A stretch of 40,246 nt of DNA from Conoideocrella luteorostrata (GCA_032433595.1 JASWJB010000360.1:1-40246), one strand, 5' to 3'. Positions 1-11,678 are shown, numbered from the stretch's first letter. Program-made: numbers and translations. Notes: generated by a model from the letters alone, not told the origin.

Positions 1-1430
1 GTGTGTGTTGAGCATCTTGGTTGGGTCGCGTCGTCGTCGTTATTGGTATCGATTTCGAACAGATTGCAGCAGCCATTGACGACCTCAACTACACGGGGCG
101 CGCGTGGAAGGGACTTACAGCACATCACTATCGTGGTAGATGGTGCTCTGTGCTAATTGTGACACGGATGGTTTGGCACTCAAGACTTTTTGCAAACCAG
201 GACATTCCTCCTGGAAGCAGTCAACGTCACCAGAGGCTCCGTGGCATCAAGCCGCGATCGGGGCTGTCTCCGATGTTTTCTAAGGGGTCAGTGGGCTAGC
301 GGAGTAGGTTTGCCGTTAAATGTTAAATTTCTCCGTCTTGACCGTGACCACGAAGTGCGGCTACTTGCGACAGGCGAATGATAAAGCTGATGAGTTCTCT
401 GTATAGGCGTTGGTCCACTGAGCAGCAGATTGCGGGCGACATTACGGAGTATATTTTTGGACAAGAGACTTGTTGTTCTTTGAAAGCCGCTTCTATTGTT
501 TAGCGAATCGCACGGATTATTTTTGTAATGCTCCAATTAATAAGATCAGTGTCGTAAGATTAGGCAGTCTTGCATGACTAGGTAGTCGAGAGAAGCTGGA
601 CTCTATCAATCTATGTATATTCCGAAGCAGCTTAATTGTGAAGTGGCCTGCGCCATCTCACAATGGACGTGTTCACTCACTGGAAATAACAATCGGGCTT
701 GGTTGATATGTGAAGCCATCAGGCTGCTACTGTACCCAAGAAAACGTCGCTCTTGCCATACCAAGTACTCCGTATGAAATGAAATATTGTACTCCGTACT
801 CCGTATTAAAGGAGACCTCGCCAATCCGGCGAAGCTACGTAGTACAGGGTCTAACTACAATCTCCATGACCCACAGCACGGCTGCCAGTCACCATGCAAT
901 GCATAACTCTGGATATGACCTACTAGTGCATTTGCGGTCTGTGGGGCTCGGATTGGAACCACTGAAGCAATCCAGTGCTCTTATTCTGTCACCCACTTCC
1001 GCCCCGGCCGCGAGTGGGAGCCCAGTACGTGCCTTATGATAGTTTGACGGACAAATTCAATGTTCTCCTTTTCGACCAGATGGATCATCACTCTTTGGAC
1101 ATCCCGACAACCTGTCGCAGGAATCTTGTTCCAGTCTGGCCGGCGTTCTGTTAATCGGGTTTCTCTCATTTCGTTCGCTTTATCTGCTTGTGAAATCTCA
1201 CTGGCTCCTGACAGCAACGCTTCTTCAGTCTTTTGTTTTGTTGATTTCTGGCCATGATCTAATTTCAGTCTGCATCCGCATCCGCATCCGCATCCGCACG
1301 CGCACGAGACCGCCGCTCACGCTCGTTCCACTATCCGGCGGCAACTTGCCTGCTGCATATCGAGTCGTCTTCGCTTCTTGAGCCTTGGCAGTCGTGCTAT
1401 ACAAAGTAATATATCTCCTTGTCAACGACG
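1..1430. other. Intergenic region and ArfGAP gene promoter
   Basis: No convincing gene was found here. Open frames on both strands are short, overlap each other and lack recognisable domains. The last 300 bases should hold the promoter and 5' leader of the ArfGAP gene. They include four perfect GCATCC hexamers at 1272-1295. Two copies of the TACTCCGTA motif lie at 766-774 and 790-805, the second as an overlapping double copy. Confidence 0.5.
1272..1295. repeat. GCATCC hexanucleotide tandem repeat
   Basis: Four perfect GCATCC units run head to tail and are followed by a degenerate GCAC/GCGCAC tail. The repeat ends about 135 bp before the ArfGAP start codon, so it lies in the promoter or 5' leader and could vary in copy number between strains. 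Confidence 0.85.
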
Positions 1431-3592
1431 ATGTCAAGTACCCTGAGTAAGCGCCAACAGGCGCGCAATGAGAAGGCACTGCAGGATCTTGTCCATAACT
1501 CCCCCGGCAATAACCAATGCGCGGACTGCCATGCAAGAAACCCAGGTTTGCTTTCACCCTTCTGATATTAACTTATCCCGATACTGATCATCACGCGCTT
1601 GTAGCATGGGCATCATGGAGTGTACGATCAGATTTCACCGTCCCCATGACCACTCCTAAAATATCGCTGACGAAGCTGTAGTTGGGCGTTTTCTTATGCA
1701 TGCGGTGCGCCGCAATACACCGCAAATTAGGCACTCACATCTCCAAAGTCAAATCGCTAAGCATGGACAGTTGGTCCAACGAGCAAGTCGATGTAAATAG
1801 CCACACCATAACTTCTCGGGAGAGCCTCTTTTCCCGTATTACCCGGCGGCTGACCGTGTAGCAGAACATGCGCAAAGTCGGCAATGTCGCTTCCAATCAG
1901 ATTTATAATCCTGAAGCTCGGAAGCCCCCCGTGCCGATCGACGCTGATGAGGTAGACTCGGCGATGGAGCGATTTATTCGGCAAAAATACATCCATAATG
2001 TCGCTACCGAATCTACGAAGCCTCGCAGTCCAGGATCTGATGAAGGCACGCCTCCTCCGCTGCCCCCCAAGAATTCGACCAAGTTTGGATTTCGGTCGGC
2101 ATCATCGATCTTCCCTCTTTCCTCACGAGCAAGAAAAGAGCAGCGGGCCGCAAGCACCTCAAGTGGTGGAACAATGGCTTCTTCAACACTGCATAACAAG
2201 TCGTCAAGACTCTTTGAGTCAAGCGTTGACTACAATAGTGCTGACGACGCGGACAAAAACCTGGCTAGACTTCGCGACATGGGATTTCAAGACAGCCAGC
2301 GCAACATCATTGTCCTCAAAGGAGTCAACGGCAACTTGGATCGAGCAGTAGAGGCTCTGGTTCGTCTAGGTGAGGGCAGAAGTCGATCGCCGGCCCCTAC
2401 ACCCCCAGCACGAGAACCTATGTTACGCACAACGAAGTCCATGACTCCATTGAACTCATCAAGTTCAACTGGACTTGGGCTTAGTCTTAATGTTCCCCAG
2501 AAACCCATGCCTGAAAGACCAGCAACGTCATCTACTACCTCGACCAATCCGTTCGACACGATGCCAGTGGCTCAACCTCAGACTGCCCAATCTACGGGTT
2601 CATTGCACCACAGAAACCCTTACAGCGGAACAAACAATCCATTTGGTTCCCCTAACCAGCAGATCGATCATATAAACCAAGCTTTCCAAGGCCTCAATGT
2701 ATCTACTTCTCAGACAAGCTTTCAGAACAATGGAGGAATGATGGTGCAGTCATCACCCCAGCCGGCACAGCACCATCAACTGTCTCAGCAATATATGTCC
2801 CCGTCAGCTCCAACAAGTCCTCAAAATTACCAACCCATGAATTTTCAAAGCAGCACGACGTACCCTCAGTTGCTACCTCAGGCACAGCAGCCGATGCAAA
2901 CCGGCTATAATCCATTCTTTTCTCAACCATCTAGCCCAAACCCGACCCAACAGGGCTTGATGGTAAATACAGCACAGGGTAACTTCGCGAATAATCCTTA
3001 TGCACGGTCTCCTACGAGAATAGCCTCGCCGTCTTTGGGTCAGATACCTGAACAAACACAAACAAATTTTCCGCAGCCAGCGTGGTTCAGCGCGTCACCG
3101 CAGCCTCTGCCAACATCGGCTAATCCGTTTTTCACTAATATGCAACAACAACAGCTGCAGCAGCAGCAGCAGCAAGCACAGGCGCAACAATTCGGCCAGC
3201 AATCTTATGGTCAACAAATATACTATCAGCCACTGCGGCATGATAAAGCATCGATATTGGCGTTGTACAACCAACCAAGTTCGACGTTTTCTAAAGGCAC
3301 CGCAGCGGAGTCAAACCTGGTCACAAACACTCCAAGCATACCAGAAAACGAAACTGTATATACTCAGTCTACGCCAACTGCCTCGGGGTTGAACCAGCAG
3401 CCCCGAAGTGTATCGCAGCCGGTACCAGGGAGCACAAACCCCTATATGAACCAGTCCGTAGCTCAACTAGACGCATTTGCACCCAAGAGGAATATGAGTA
3501 GAGATAGCATGAACCTAGGCATGGATATGGCATGGAACAATGGACGACACAGCCCAGATGCCTTCGCAAGTCTAAGCGCCAGGCATGTATAA
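1431..3592 (+). CDS. ArfGAP and UBA domain protein
   Basis: GTPase-activating protein for Arf small GTPases, which act in vesicle budding. Four exons read as 1431-1545, 1605-1621, 1682-1792 and 1862-3592, giving about 657 aa. The N-terminal ArfGAP zinc finger is complete only after splicing: Cys30, Cys33, Cys50 and Cys53, followed by the arginine finger Arg58 in the usual CxxIHR context. A UBA domain sits near residues 210-252 (DMGF...[10 protein letters not shown]). The remainder is disordered and rich in Gln, Pro, Ser and Asn, with a poly-Gln stretch around 3145-3200 and at least four NPF motifs, the ligand of EH-domain endocytic adaptors. The ArfGAP-UBA-NPF order resembles fission yeast Ucp3 and budding yeast Gts1, so a role in endocytosis or TGN traffic is inferred. 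Exon 2 is only 17 nt. The longest open frame alone (from 1868) lacks the whole zinc finger. Confidence 0.9.
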
Positions 3593-5015
3593 TAAATAGT
3601 ATGACGAAAATAAATTTTTATACACATCCAAGATATCGATTCCTATGTGTCAAGGTGGTTCCGCCCAAGCGCATTGATATTTTCAGCTGTGTACAACGGT
3701 GAAAGTGATATTGCGTAACGATTTGGCACCATTACCTGAGATCTAGATCATGAGCAGCTCTAGTTACACGCCCGAGAGATACAGCCAGCTATGTCTCGCG
3801 GAATGTTTTCAACAGTCTCCATCGGGTTCATGCGAGCTCCCTTTTCCAGTATGTTGGCTAATCCCGAATGGGACATTTTGGTATCTGAGTAAAGTCCATA
3901 CTTAATTTTAAGTGAAAAAGCGCTTATGGTTTTAGATGATCTAATTGTCTTTCCCTGGTGAGAGACAGTGTATGCCTACTTGTGACAAGGTGGCTTCGGC
4001 TTGTCTCTGAAACCCAGATGGCATTCTTTGTCCACGCTGACATATTTCGGTGCTTTATGCCTAATGAGATTATGCGCGCATTTCAGGGATGTCATAGCCG
4101 ACTCATGGACGCTCAGAAGATATGATGGAGGACATCTTTCACCTGGTCGTCTTCGGATGGGGCGGCGTTAGCAGAACAGGAAATTGTTAATCCAACGGCC
4201 GAAGATGCAGGGATGCACGTGGGTGGCCAGCCGTGCATTGAGGCTAGGATGGACTGTGCTGAGGAGGGAACAATTGCGTGTTGCAATAAAAAACACGTCA
4301 CCCATGCTCGGCCTATCTATCATAATATGTCAGAAACGGACAACCAAAAGGTAGGAAAAAGGATACTTCATTAGGATTTAAACAATTAATTATTTAACAC
4401 CGTCTCTTGTATCAAAATTGAGCTTTATCTAGAGTAAGTCGTAACTCACTTGATCAGGCAAGTTCACTGCATGGTTGCTGTGGGGGGGGTTTTTTTTTTG
4501 GTAACCTTGGGCTGCGCAATCCGTGCGGCAGCATGAACAGTGCGAAACCTTTGTCTGGCTGATTGCCCCGCCCGATCCAAGTGGCCGGATGGCGGATGGC
4601 CTGAAGCGGACTGGAAGGGTCTAGACAGGCCAGGGTGCCAGGCTAGTCCGAAAGTCTCAGGTGACTTTGTCACCGCTCGCTCCCCTACAGCCGCTTTCAC
4701 TTTTCCCTTCTTCTCAGACCATCACACACCATCACACATCGTCGCACCAAATCTCGCCTCCCAAGTCATCCAAGCCGCATCCAGCTGTCCAACTCATCTC
4801 TGACTGTGCAACTCTCAAACAAAACGAACCTTTCTGAATTCAAAGGGATTTTTTTTTTTTACCAATATCTATCAAGGCTCCTCGCTGAGAAGAAAAGAAA
4901 AACACCAAACCCAACATATCTCGTCCAACGTCGCTGGCGCATCACTTGCCTACATTCTCACTCCGTCTCCATTTAAATTCGACTCAAATACAACAACCGT
5001 GGAATCGCAATCACA
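3593..5015. other. Intergenic region and antizyme 5' leader
   Basis: No gene was recognised. The last 300 bases before the antizyme start are pyrimidine- and CA-rich (CATCACAC repeats, TTCTTCTC), which fits a long transcribed leader. A G8 run followed directly by T10 lies at about 4482-4499, and another T run at about 4851-4860. Short open frames at 4113-4301 and 4464-4803 have no domain and lie on opposite strands. Confidence 0.5.
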
Positions 5016-6040
5016 ATGGCGCTTTTAAGTAACCAGAATTTGAATTGCAGTAGTAATTACGGCGAGGACGTCACCGCCCGGGTCAACGTCCTTGCCTCTT
5101 GCTACGTCGTCAACTCTACTGCCCAGCTTAAGGGCATCCACTACTGCACTACCGGGGTTGCAGGTAAGTTCTTTCCCTCGTTGTTCCCATCTGGACTACA
5201 TACTAGATTGGTTTCTGCCATTGTCTTGTGTAAGACCACGAGCTAATTGTCAATTTCTACACAGGGGCGGAGTGGTATTCCTGAGGTCCCTACCTCAGGC
5301 CTTCCTTCTCCTCCGACAAGTCCCCCCCTCGCCGCATTAACCTCGTCCAATGAACTCGCTCTTCTTCCTAAGAACAAGAAGCGCGAAAACTCGGGCCGCC
5401 GCCGCCCGGAGCGACGAGGGGGGGCAGCACTCATGATTAGGGAAGAATGTGAGAGATTCTTCTGTGAGCCCATGAAGACAGTATTCCACGGTGAGGGGAA
5501 CCTGTTGATGAATGGCTCCTGCCTGTCAAGTGCTTATTTACAAACACCACCACCAGAGGATTATCTATTGGACACCTTCAAGCAAACTGCCGATATCAAG
5601 TCTCGAGGATTTGAGGTTGCCGCTTGGATGGAGGTCTGGGACTACGCTGGTGGGGCGAGCTTCCGCGCTTTCGTAGCGAACGATGGACAGGAGAAATCCT
5701 TGTTTGTCTTTTTTGATATAGAAGGCGTCCTAGGAAGAGATTTGAAGAAAGCGTAAGTCAGGATTCCGAGAAAACTTCTGATAACGTGCGTGCCCTCATT
5801 ATTACGATGCCCTATACTGACATTTGTGGTAGTCTCATGGCTCTTATTGAGCTTGCCGATGGCCCTCTGGACTGCTGCCATATCGTGACTTGTGTTGATC
5901 GTCGTATGCCAGCTGACGAGGCGCTCGAATTGACGAAGAGCCTTCAATGGGTTGGTTTCGAAATGATGACTTTAGATCACTGGGCCCATGACCTTGATGT
6001 CACTAGCAACAGATGGGTGTTCATGGGTATGGAAATCTAG
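5016..6040 (+). CDS. OAZ1: Ornithine decarboxylase antizyme, +1 frameshifted
   Basis: Antizyme binds ornithine decarboxylase, delivers it to the 26S proteasome and limits polyamine uptake. Exons read as 5016-5163, 5265-5752 and 5833-6040. ORF1 runs 55 codons, ends in GAEWYS and stops at TGA 5282-5284. Skipping T5282 continues in the +1 frame (EVPTSG...) for 225 more residues, giving about 280 aa. ORF2 is recognisably antizyme: the ADIKSRGFEVAAW segment, LFVFFDIEGVL, and the C-terminal ELADG...VDRRMP and WVGFEMMTLDHWAHD. TCC-TGA is the classical antizyme shift site, where polyamines raise the +1 frequency and close a feedback loop. Intron 1 ends only 17 nt before the shift point. The two frames must be joined by recoding: no intron is needed, and the TGA lies inside an exon in both readings. 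A hairpin encloses the TGA (see separate entry). Confidence 0.95.
5279..5299 (+). promoter_or_regulatory. Programmed +1 frameshift site with hairpin
   Basis: TCC (5279-5281) followed by TGA (5282-5284) and G is the antizyme recoding signal. The bases CCTGAGGT (5280-5287) and ACCTCAGG (5292-5299) are perfect reverse complements separated by the four-base loop CCCT, so the transcript could fold an 8-bp hairpin containing the UGA. The shift motif is established for the family. A regulatory role for this hairpin is inference. Confidence 0.9.
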
Positions 6041-6556
6041 GAGTAATACCGGCAACTCCGGATCCCCATTCACTCTGATGCATGTGGAAACTGCATCCAA
6101 ATATTGTTGAGCGTTGGGATTTGACAGATCGAATTGTCGAGTTCAGCTCCGAATTTTTTTTATTGGCTGCCTGCCATTGGTCTCGGTGCGATTGGCTAGA
6201 AGCAGTGAAATGCCTCTGGCATCCGAGACATACGAGCACATTTAAAATCCGCTGATATTTGCTAAGCCTTGCAACCTGTCTTGTTCTGATTTCTGTCTTT
6301 GTTTCTGATCTGGAGTAGTCTTCCTGGCGGCGTTATGGCATGCAAGCACGTTCCGTTATCGATTAGTGTAAGTTCCCGAATGAGCATGCCGTAATACCGT
6401 GGACGTACAAGTCCTTCGATTTTCTAAGTTGACTAGATTGAAGTTGATGATAAATTGGTAGTGAAATTAAATGAAACGACTTGCTCTTAATACTGAGTGT
6501 ATCGAAAAGGAATACTCCATGTGTCTATCTATGTCCCTCGTGCCTTTTACAATGTA
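6041..6556. other. Convergent 3' intergenic region
   Basis: Spacer between the 3' ends of antizyme (+) and HIS7 (-). It should contain both 3' UTRs and polyadenylation regions. It is AT-rich towards the HIS7 side. No gene or repeat was seen. Confidence 0.6.
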
Positions 6557-8278
6557 TTATGAAAGATCCCCTTCGAACAATCTCACCAAAAGGCCCTTAC
6601 TCCTTAAATAATCCTTGACTTGTTTCACGGTATACTCGCCCCGGTGAAACATACCAGCACCAAGAGCAGCATCTGTGGTCGTTTGGTCAAACACCTCTTC
6701 AAAATGGCCTGGATTGCCCGCGCCGCTGGAGGCAATGACTGGGATCTTGACAGCCTGCTTGACCTGCGTGATCAACTCCAAGTCAAACCCACTATTCGAA
6801 CCATCTTTGTCAATGCAATTAAGTAGCAATTCCCCTGCGCCCATCGCTTCTACCGCCTGCGCCAGCTCTACCACATCCATATCTCTCGTCTCTCGACCGC
6901 CTCTAATCGTGCACGCGTACCAACAGTAAGGCTCCCCCTTCGGTCCAGGGAACTTGGTTTCGATGATATTGTGCCTCGTGGCATCCACCTTGAGCACGTA
7001 GACTCGCTTGGGATCGACACTTACCACGACGGCTTGGTTTCCGTACGCTCGGGAAATTTGCTCGATTGCCGTATTGCCAAACAGTTTCCGCCCCAGGGAA
7101 TAGTATTCCTCGGCGGCGATGACGGCGTCGCTCCCGATGGAGACCTTGTCGGCTCCGGATTTGAAGTACATTGTTGCGATTTCGAGAGCGGTTACTTTGG
7201 TGCCGTCTGTGTCGACTGTGTCGCGGATGCCGCCGCCAACGGTGAGGGGCACGAAGACGGTCTGCGAGGTTTGTCGAAGGACCTCAAGCATGGGCAAGTC
7301 GGCGATGGGACAGTCTCGGAATGATGTGATGTTGAGAAAGGTGACCTCGTCGGCGCCGTCTTCGTAGTACTTCTTGGCCATTTCCACGGGCTTGCCCAGA
7401 TTTCGAACGTTGCGGGAGTCATCTTTTTCTCGGACGTCATACTGGTCGCCCTTTGTGACAACCAGGTCGCCTTGGTCGTTTGCTCGGACGTCCAGACAAG
7501 CAATCACGCGGCGAGTGAGGCCGTCTTTAATACTGGAGGCCGCGGACTCAGCTGCCGTGGCGGTACCAAGGGCGTCGGCACCTTGGCCAGTGAGGAAGGC
7601 GCGGAGGGTTCGTAGCCCTGCTACTCCGGACTTTTCTGGGTGGAACTGCGTAGCGTAGATGTTTCCCTTGGCCACGGCACCGACAAAGGTTTCCGTGCCG
7701 TATGTGCCGGTAGCTACGGTCCATCCTTGGGACTCAAGCTCGCCTTTGATGTAGGGCATTCTATACGTGTGGACGTAATAATACTTGGAGTCCTGGCGCA
7801 GGTCGTACATGGATTGGGCGGCTGTGCTGGCGCTATTCCAACCAATGTGAGGAACCGACTTGGTTGAGTCGTCGAACCGACCTAATGTGCCCTTGATGAC
7901 CCCGAGACCCGGAACATCTGGGTCCTCGACGGATCCCTCGAAGAGAGCCTGTAGGCCGACGCATATCGCCATGAAGGGTTTCCCTTGCTTAATGTGCTTT
8001 TGGATAGCGGGAAGGTAGCCTGCTTGCGATAATTGGGAGAGGCAGTGGCCAAAGTGGCCTACGCCGGGGAGGATGAGTTTCTAAGCATTGTTAGCCCTGG
8101 GAAACTCTATATCTTTTTTCGTCTTGTGAAGTCCACAGATGAAGAAAAGTCTCACCTCCGCCCTGGGCACATCGTCCGGCGACCTGATCCAGTCTACCTC
8201 ATATCCAAGCTTCTCAATCGCATTCACCAGGCTGCGGATGTTGCCGGCAACATAGTCCAGCAGGTGAACCTTGGGCAT
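6557..8278 (-). CDS. HIS7: Imidazole glycerol phosphate synthase HisHF
   Basis: Bifunctional enzyme of histidine biosynthesis: the glutaminase half releases ammonia and the cyclase half converts PRFAR to imidazole glycerol phosphate and AICAR. Two exons, 8278-8156 and 8080-6557, with one 75-bp intron give 548 aa, close to the usual fungal length of about 550. The N-terminal class I amidotransferase starts with the typical [13 protein letters not shown], has the nucleophile Cys81 in AICVGLQAL, and His188/Glu190 in QFHPEKSG. The HisF barrel begins near residue 230 with [18 protein letters not shown] and ends with [11 protein letters not shown] and [14 protein letters not shown]. The start ATG has no close upstream alternative in frame. 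It shares a divergent promoter with the TFIIIC gene and has a TGACTCA box about 240 bp upstream. Confidence 0.97.
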
Positions 8279-8947
8279 CGTGCGCCCTTGCGAGTTTGAA
8301 TCAATCGTGGGTGCGAAGGTCGGGGGGGGGAGGGCGTCGTGTTTGATGCAACTCGAGGTTCGGAAGGTCAATGAATGAATTAGAAACGACGCGAAGTGAA
8401 GCAGATACCAACGAAACAGAAGTTTGTCTGATATGACGCTTGTAGCAGTACGTGTGGTAATCGAAAGCCCAAGAATTGTAGTAGGCGTCAATTCGCAAAC
8501 GGGGCCGCCCAAAAATTGTGACTCAAGACTGAACGTCGACCGGAGAGACGCAATAGTAGATGGTAAGTGCGGCGCGAAATTCGGTTGCGATGGCGGGGCA
8601 TTTCAAACCCCGTCCACTCCACCCCACCTTTGATCAATTGATAAGGACAGGGCCGGTAAAGAGGAAAATCCCAGTGCGACGACGGCCCCAGACCCTGGCG
8701 GGTGCTTGCGCAAATGGAGCTAAGCTTGGCGACTGGAGCAAACAAAATGCAGCTCTCTTCCCAGCATCAGTCCCGAACCATGACCTCTTGATTGCAGCCA
8801 GGGCCATAGGCTCATCATCTTATTGTTCAACTACGTATGTGTGCCGCACCGGGACGAGGCGATATTCGAAGAGTCGGCATTCGACTCCCTCTCGTAATAT
8901 CTCTTGCTGCTTGCTTCCCCATGATCCAATAAGCCACCGACAACGCC
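8279..8947. promoter_or_regulatory. Divergent promoter of HIS7 and TFIIIC gene
   Basis: This 669-bp space separates two head-to-head genes and must hold both promoters and 5' leaders. It contains the TGACTCA site at 8519-8525 and a G9 run at 8322-8330 within the probable HIS7 leader. Open frames crossing it are short and have no domain. Confidence 0.7.
8519..8525. promoter_or_regulatory. Cross-pathway control site TGACTCA
   Basis: Perfect match to the consensus bound by the bZIP activator Gcn4/CPC1/CpcA, which induces amino acid biosynthesis genes on starvation. Its position about 240 bp upstream of the HIS7 ATG fits known control of histidine genes. That it works here is inference. Confidence 0.7.
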
Positions 8948-10322
8948 ATGGAATACTACCGCAACCCGATGGATCGTCCAGAAGGCGTCTTCTCCTCAAA
9001 CGAGCCAGGCGCCTTGTCCCTCGATCAGATCTTGGCGCAGGTTTCCAAAGATGACCAAGAGGACTGGGAATACGAGTATTCCACCACTGAAGAAGAGGTT
9101 GGGGTGTTCGCGCAACTGCGAAATTTTACTCGTCTCTCCACATATGCCATCCTGCTAACCACATTTCCAACAGACATTCTACCTGACGATAGAGCTGTCA
9201 TATCCAGAATTCAAAGAGCAGTCTACTCGAGCAAACCATCACAGCCGCGGCGGGTACTACAAACACTGGCAAGACAACGACCCCTCCACATCCGCGAAGC
9301 CGAGCAAGCCAACCTCAAAACAAGACGTTGCGAATAACAGTGATGACAACGACAACGACGATGCCATTGTGGCAGATCATGATGATGATGATGTTGATGA
9401 TGGCACGCCGCTTGATCCGGCCCTGCGGGCAATAAGTAAAGGGAAAGAACCAGCCTCGGACCCAGTAACTGCCGATAAAGGAAAATCAAGCGACGGTGTA
9501 AAAGCGCCTAAATCTGCGGAGGGTCAAGATGAGAATGAGTCAACTGAAACAGAAGATATCCAAATCCTGGAGCTTCACTCCTCGAACCCAATAATAGCAT
9601 ACAGAGGACGCCTTTTCGAGGGCCAGTGGGCAGAAGTAATCGGCACAGAAGCCATTTTAACGCAGCACGACCCAACCAACGCACTCCCAGCTCTGCGAAA
9701 CCTGCCGGGAGATATCGATCTTCTTGCCGCATCGTCCTCACGAATTTTGACTACAGAAAAGATAGCGAAGCCTAGAGTTCCAGAGCAAGATACCCTAGCG
9801 TCCACCAGAGAAGAGTGGAACATTAGAATTCCAGCGGGGAAAGATAGAACAGGCGAGCGCGCTGAGCAGACAAGTTTCTTGGAGAATCTCATAGCGCTGA
9901 AGATAAAGAGGGGCGATAAAGATCAAGTTACAGTATATGCTACGGATGGGGCGGGCAAGGATTGGGATGACAGGAAGGCACCGGATTTCAAACCTAGGAG
10001 GAAGAAACTTGCTGCTGGTGAAGAGGGTAGCGACCGAGAAGAAGGAGGCCGCGGTTCAAAACGAAGGGGTAACCGAGCCAACAAGCGGCCAAAAGGGAGA
10101 CCACCTATTGGCAAGAGATTGGACGGATATCCTGTTGGGTTCGGGGACAGCGTGGCCAAGCCGAAAAGTTTGTCGACGCCCACGCCAAGACGATGGGAGG
10201 ACCTAACAGCAAATAAACAAAATGATGATGACGACGTCGACGACGACGACGACGATAACGGTGCCGGGAGTGATAGTCAGGACAATGCCGAGGGAGATGA
10301 GGATGTGACCATGACTGGTTGA
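8948..10322 (+). CDS. TFIIIC triple-barrel subunit-like protein
   Basis: Probable small subunit of TFIIIC, the RNA polymerase III factor that binds A and B boxes of tRNA genes. Two exons, 8948-9097 and 9174-10322, give 432 aa. The intron donor is weak (GTTGGG), but joining across it gives the continuous EEETFYLTIELSYPEF, which is the start of the triple-barrel fold. The second conserved block is IQILELHSSNPIIAYRGR followed by GQWAEVIGTE, close to the TFIIIC subunit 6 (tau55/Sfc7 C-terminal) signature. Long Asp-rich stretches (about 9345-9405 and 10220-10320) and a basic, Arg/Lys/Gly-rich segment (about 10030-10130) suggest a nuclear protein. Assignment rests on the family pattern; a whole-protein comparison was not possible. 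Confidence 0.8.
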
Positions 10323-11678
10323 TATTAGACAGAAGCCAACAAATTCAGAAGACGTGATGTTAATATCGAAACATATGGTGTCAACATCCTTTGCCATGAC
10401 CAGGCTTCCGAAATATATTGCATGTAAGCTTGAGCACGGGCAGACGAGCTAATTTTGGTAGCATTAATATACATTCAACGACTGAGACGCCGACTGAGCC
10501 GACTCTGATAAATATCGATCGACAGCCCTGCTATGAAGGAAACCTACACCAAAACACATCTTGACTGGCGTCTACTATTGGATATACTGACTGGGCTTGA
10601 ATCATCATCATCATCCACGAAGCCTCTGGAGCGGACCGCACGTTTCTCTCTCACAGCCACTGACTGGCACTTCGGGAGTCGAAAGGCATAACCAAGAAAC
10701 TTTCTTGGCGTTGCCTCAGCGCACGTCATTTCGTTCGCGGACATCACTCGCGAGCCACCACTCAGCCAGCCATCACGATCAATACACGCCCATCACGAGC
10801 ATTCTTTCCAAAGAAATGCCCAATAGGGGCTGTTCGGTTTCTCCTGAACGGTAGGTACCCTCATCTCCAAGAGTTCCAGCATTGCACGCTCTTACTTGCC
10901 CTCCACAGTCCGAGCCATCTTCAAGAAAAGGCTAGTTACTGCTCAGTCGCATGCTCCAGCCAAGATCTCACCTTCTCCCTCCAATGAATGAAATGCCCTG
11001 TTGACGGGATGCACTCTGCCGCATACTACTGCACGACGATATCCTCACTACTCTGCCTCCATATGCTGAGCAGCAGGCGAGGCAAGGTCTGCCTGCTGTG
11101 CGTGAATACGGTAAATAATAGGATAGGACATTTTAGCTCTCCGATATATCCTCCCAGCAACCCTTGTTCCTGGGGCATGTGTCGCCTGTGCATGTTTTGC
11201 TAATCGTCTTGGATCTGGGAGTGAATGCCCGAAGTCTCGACGAGGGGGGTCGTAATCACGATGGTTGGAGGTTTCACTTTACGCCAGGCGGATTGCTAGC
11301 CGAAATAGACCCCCTGTCTTGTTCCCAACCATCTTGACATACGCATCCTGGGTTGGGTAGTGGAGAGAATCTCTTTGGCGAAGCTCCATCCCCCGGCTGC
11401 GATACGGATTCATCAACTCCTCAGTATGTATAGTGGATGCAAAAAGACTGGAGATAGCTTTATGACATTACAGGTAGCTTACTTTATGTTGCTAAGGAGG
11501 CTGTGCCTCCCGAGCACCAAGCACTGGTACGAAATGGTTACCTATCGCGCCATTTGTAGTGTAGCCCTACTATTGGGAAAAGATGGAAATAGAAATGGAG
11601 ACGCGCCTGTGTATTCCTCATTGTAATATATTCGTGTATTCATGTATGTATCATGTATCTTCATTCATATACCGTCGT
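10323..11678. other. Long convergent intergenic region
   Basis: This 1.36-kb space lies between the 3' ends of the TFIIIC gene (+) and the histidine kinase gene (-). That is long for two 3' UTRs. Open frames are short, overlap on both strands and show no domain. A short ATG frame at 10816 followed by a GTAGGT...CACAG intron-like stretch does not yield a convincing protein. Confidence 0.5.

Noticed and set aside
13..320. Plus-strand frame near the left edge beginning VVVVIGIDFEQ
   Set aside because: Looks protein-like for about 30 residues only; no family recognised and no splice sites that extend it convincingly.
10816..11010. Short ATG frame with an intron-like GTAGGT...CACAG stretch between the TFIIIC and histidine kinase genes
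   Set aside because: Splicing gives only about 38 residues in frame with no domain; another frame looks more protein-like but cannot be joined to the ATG in phase.
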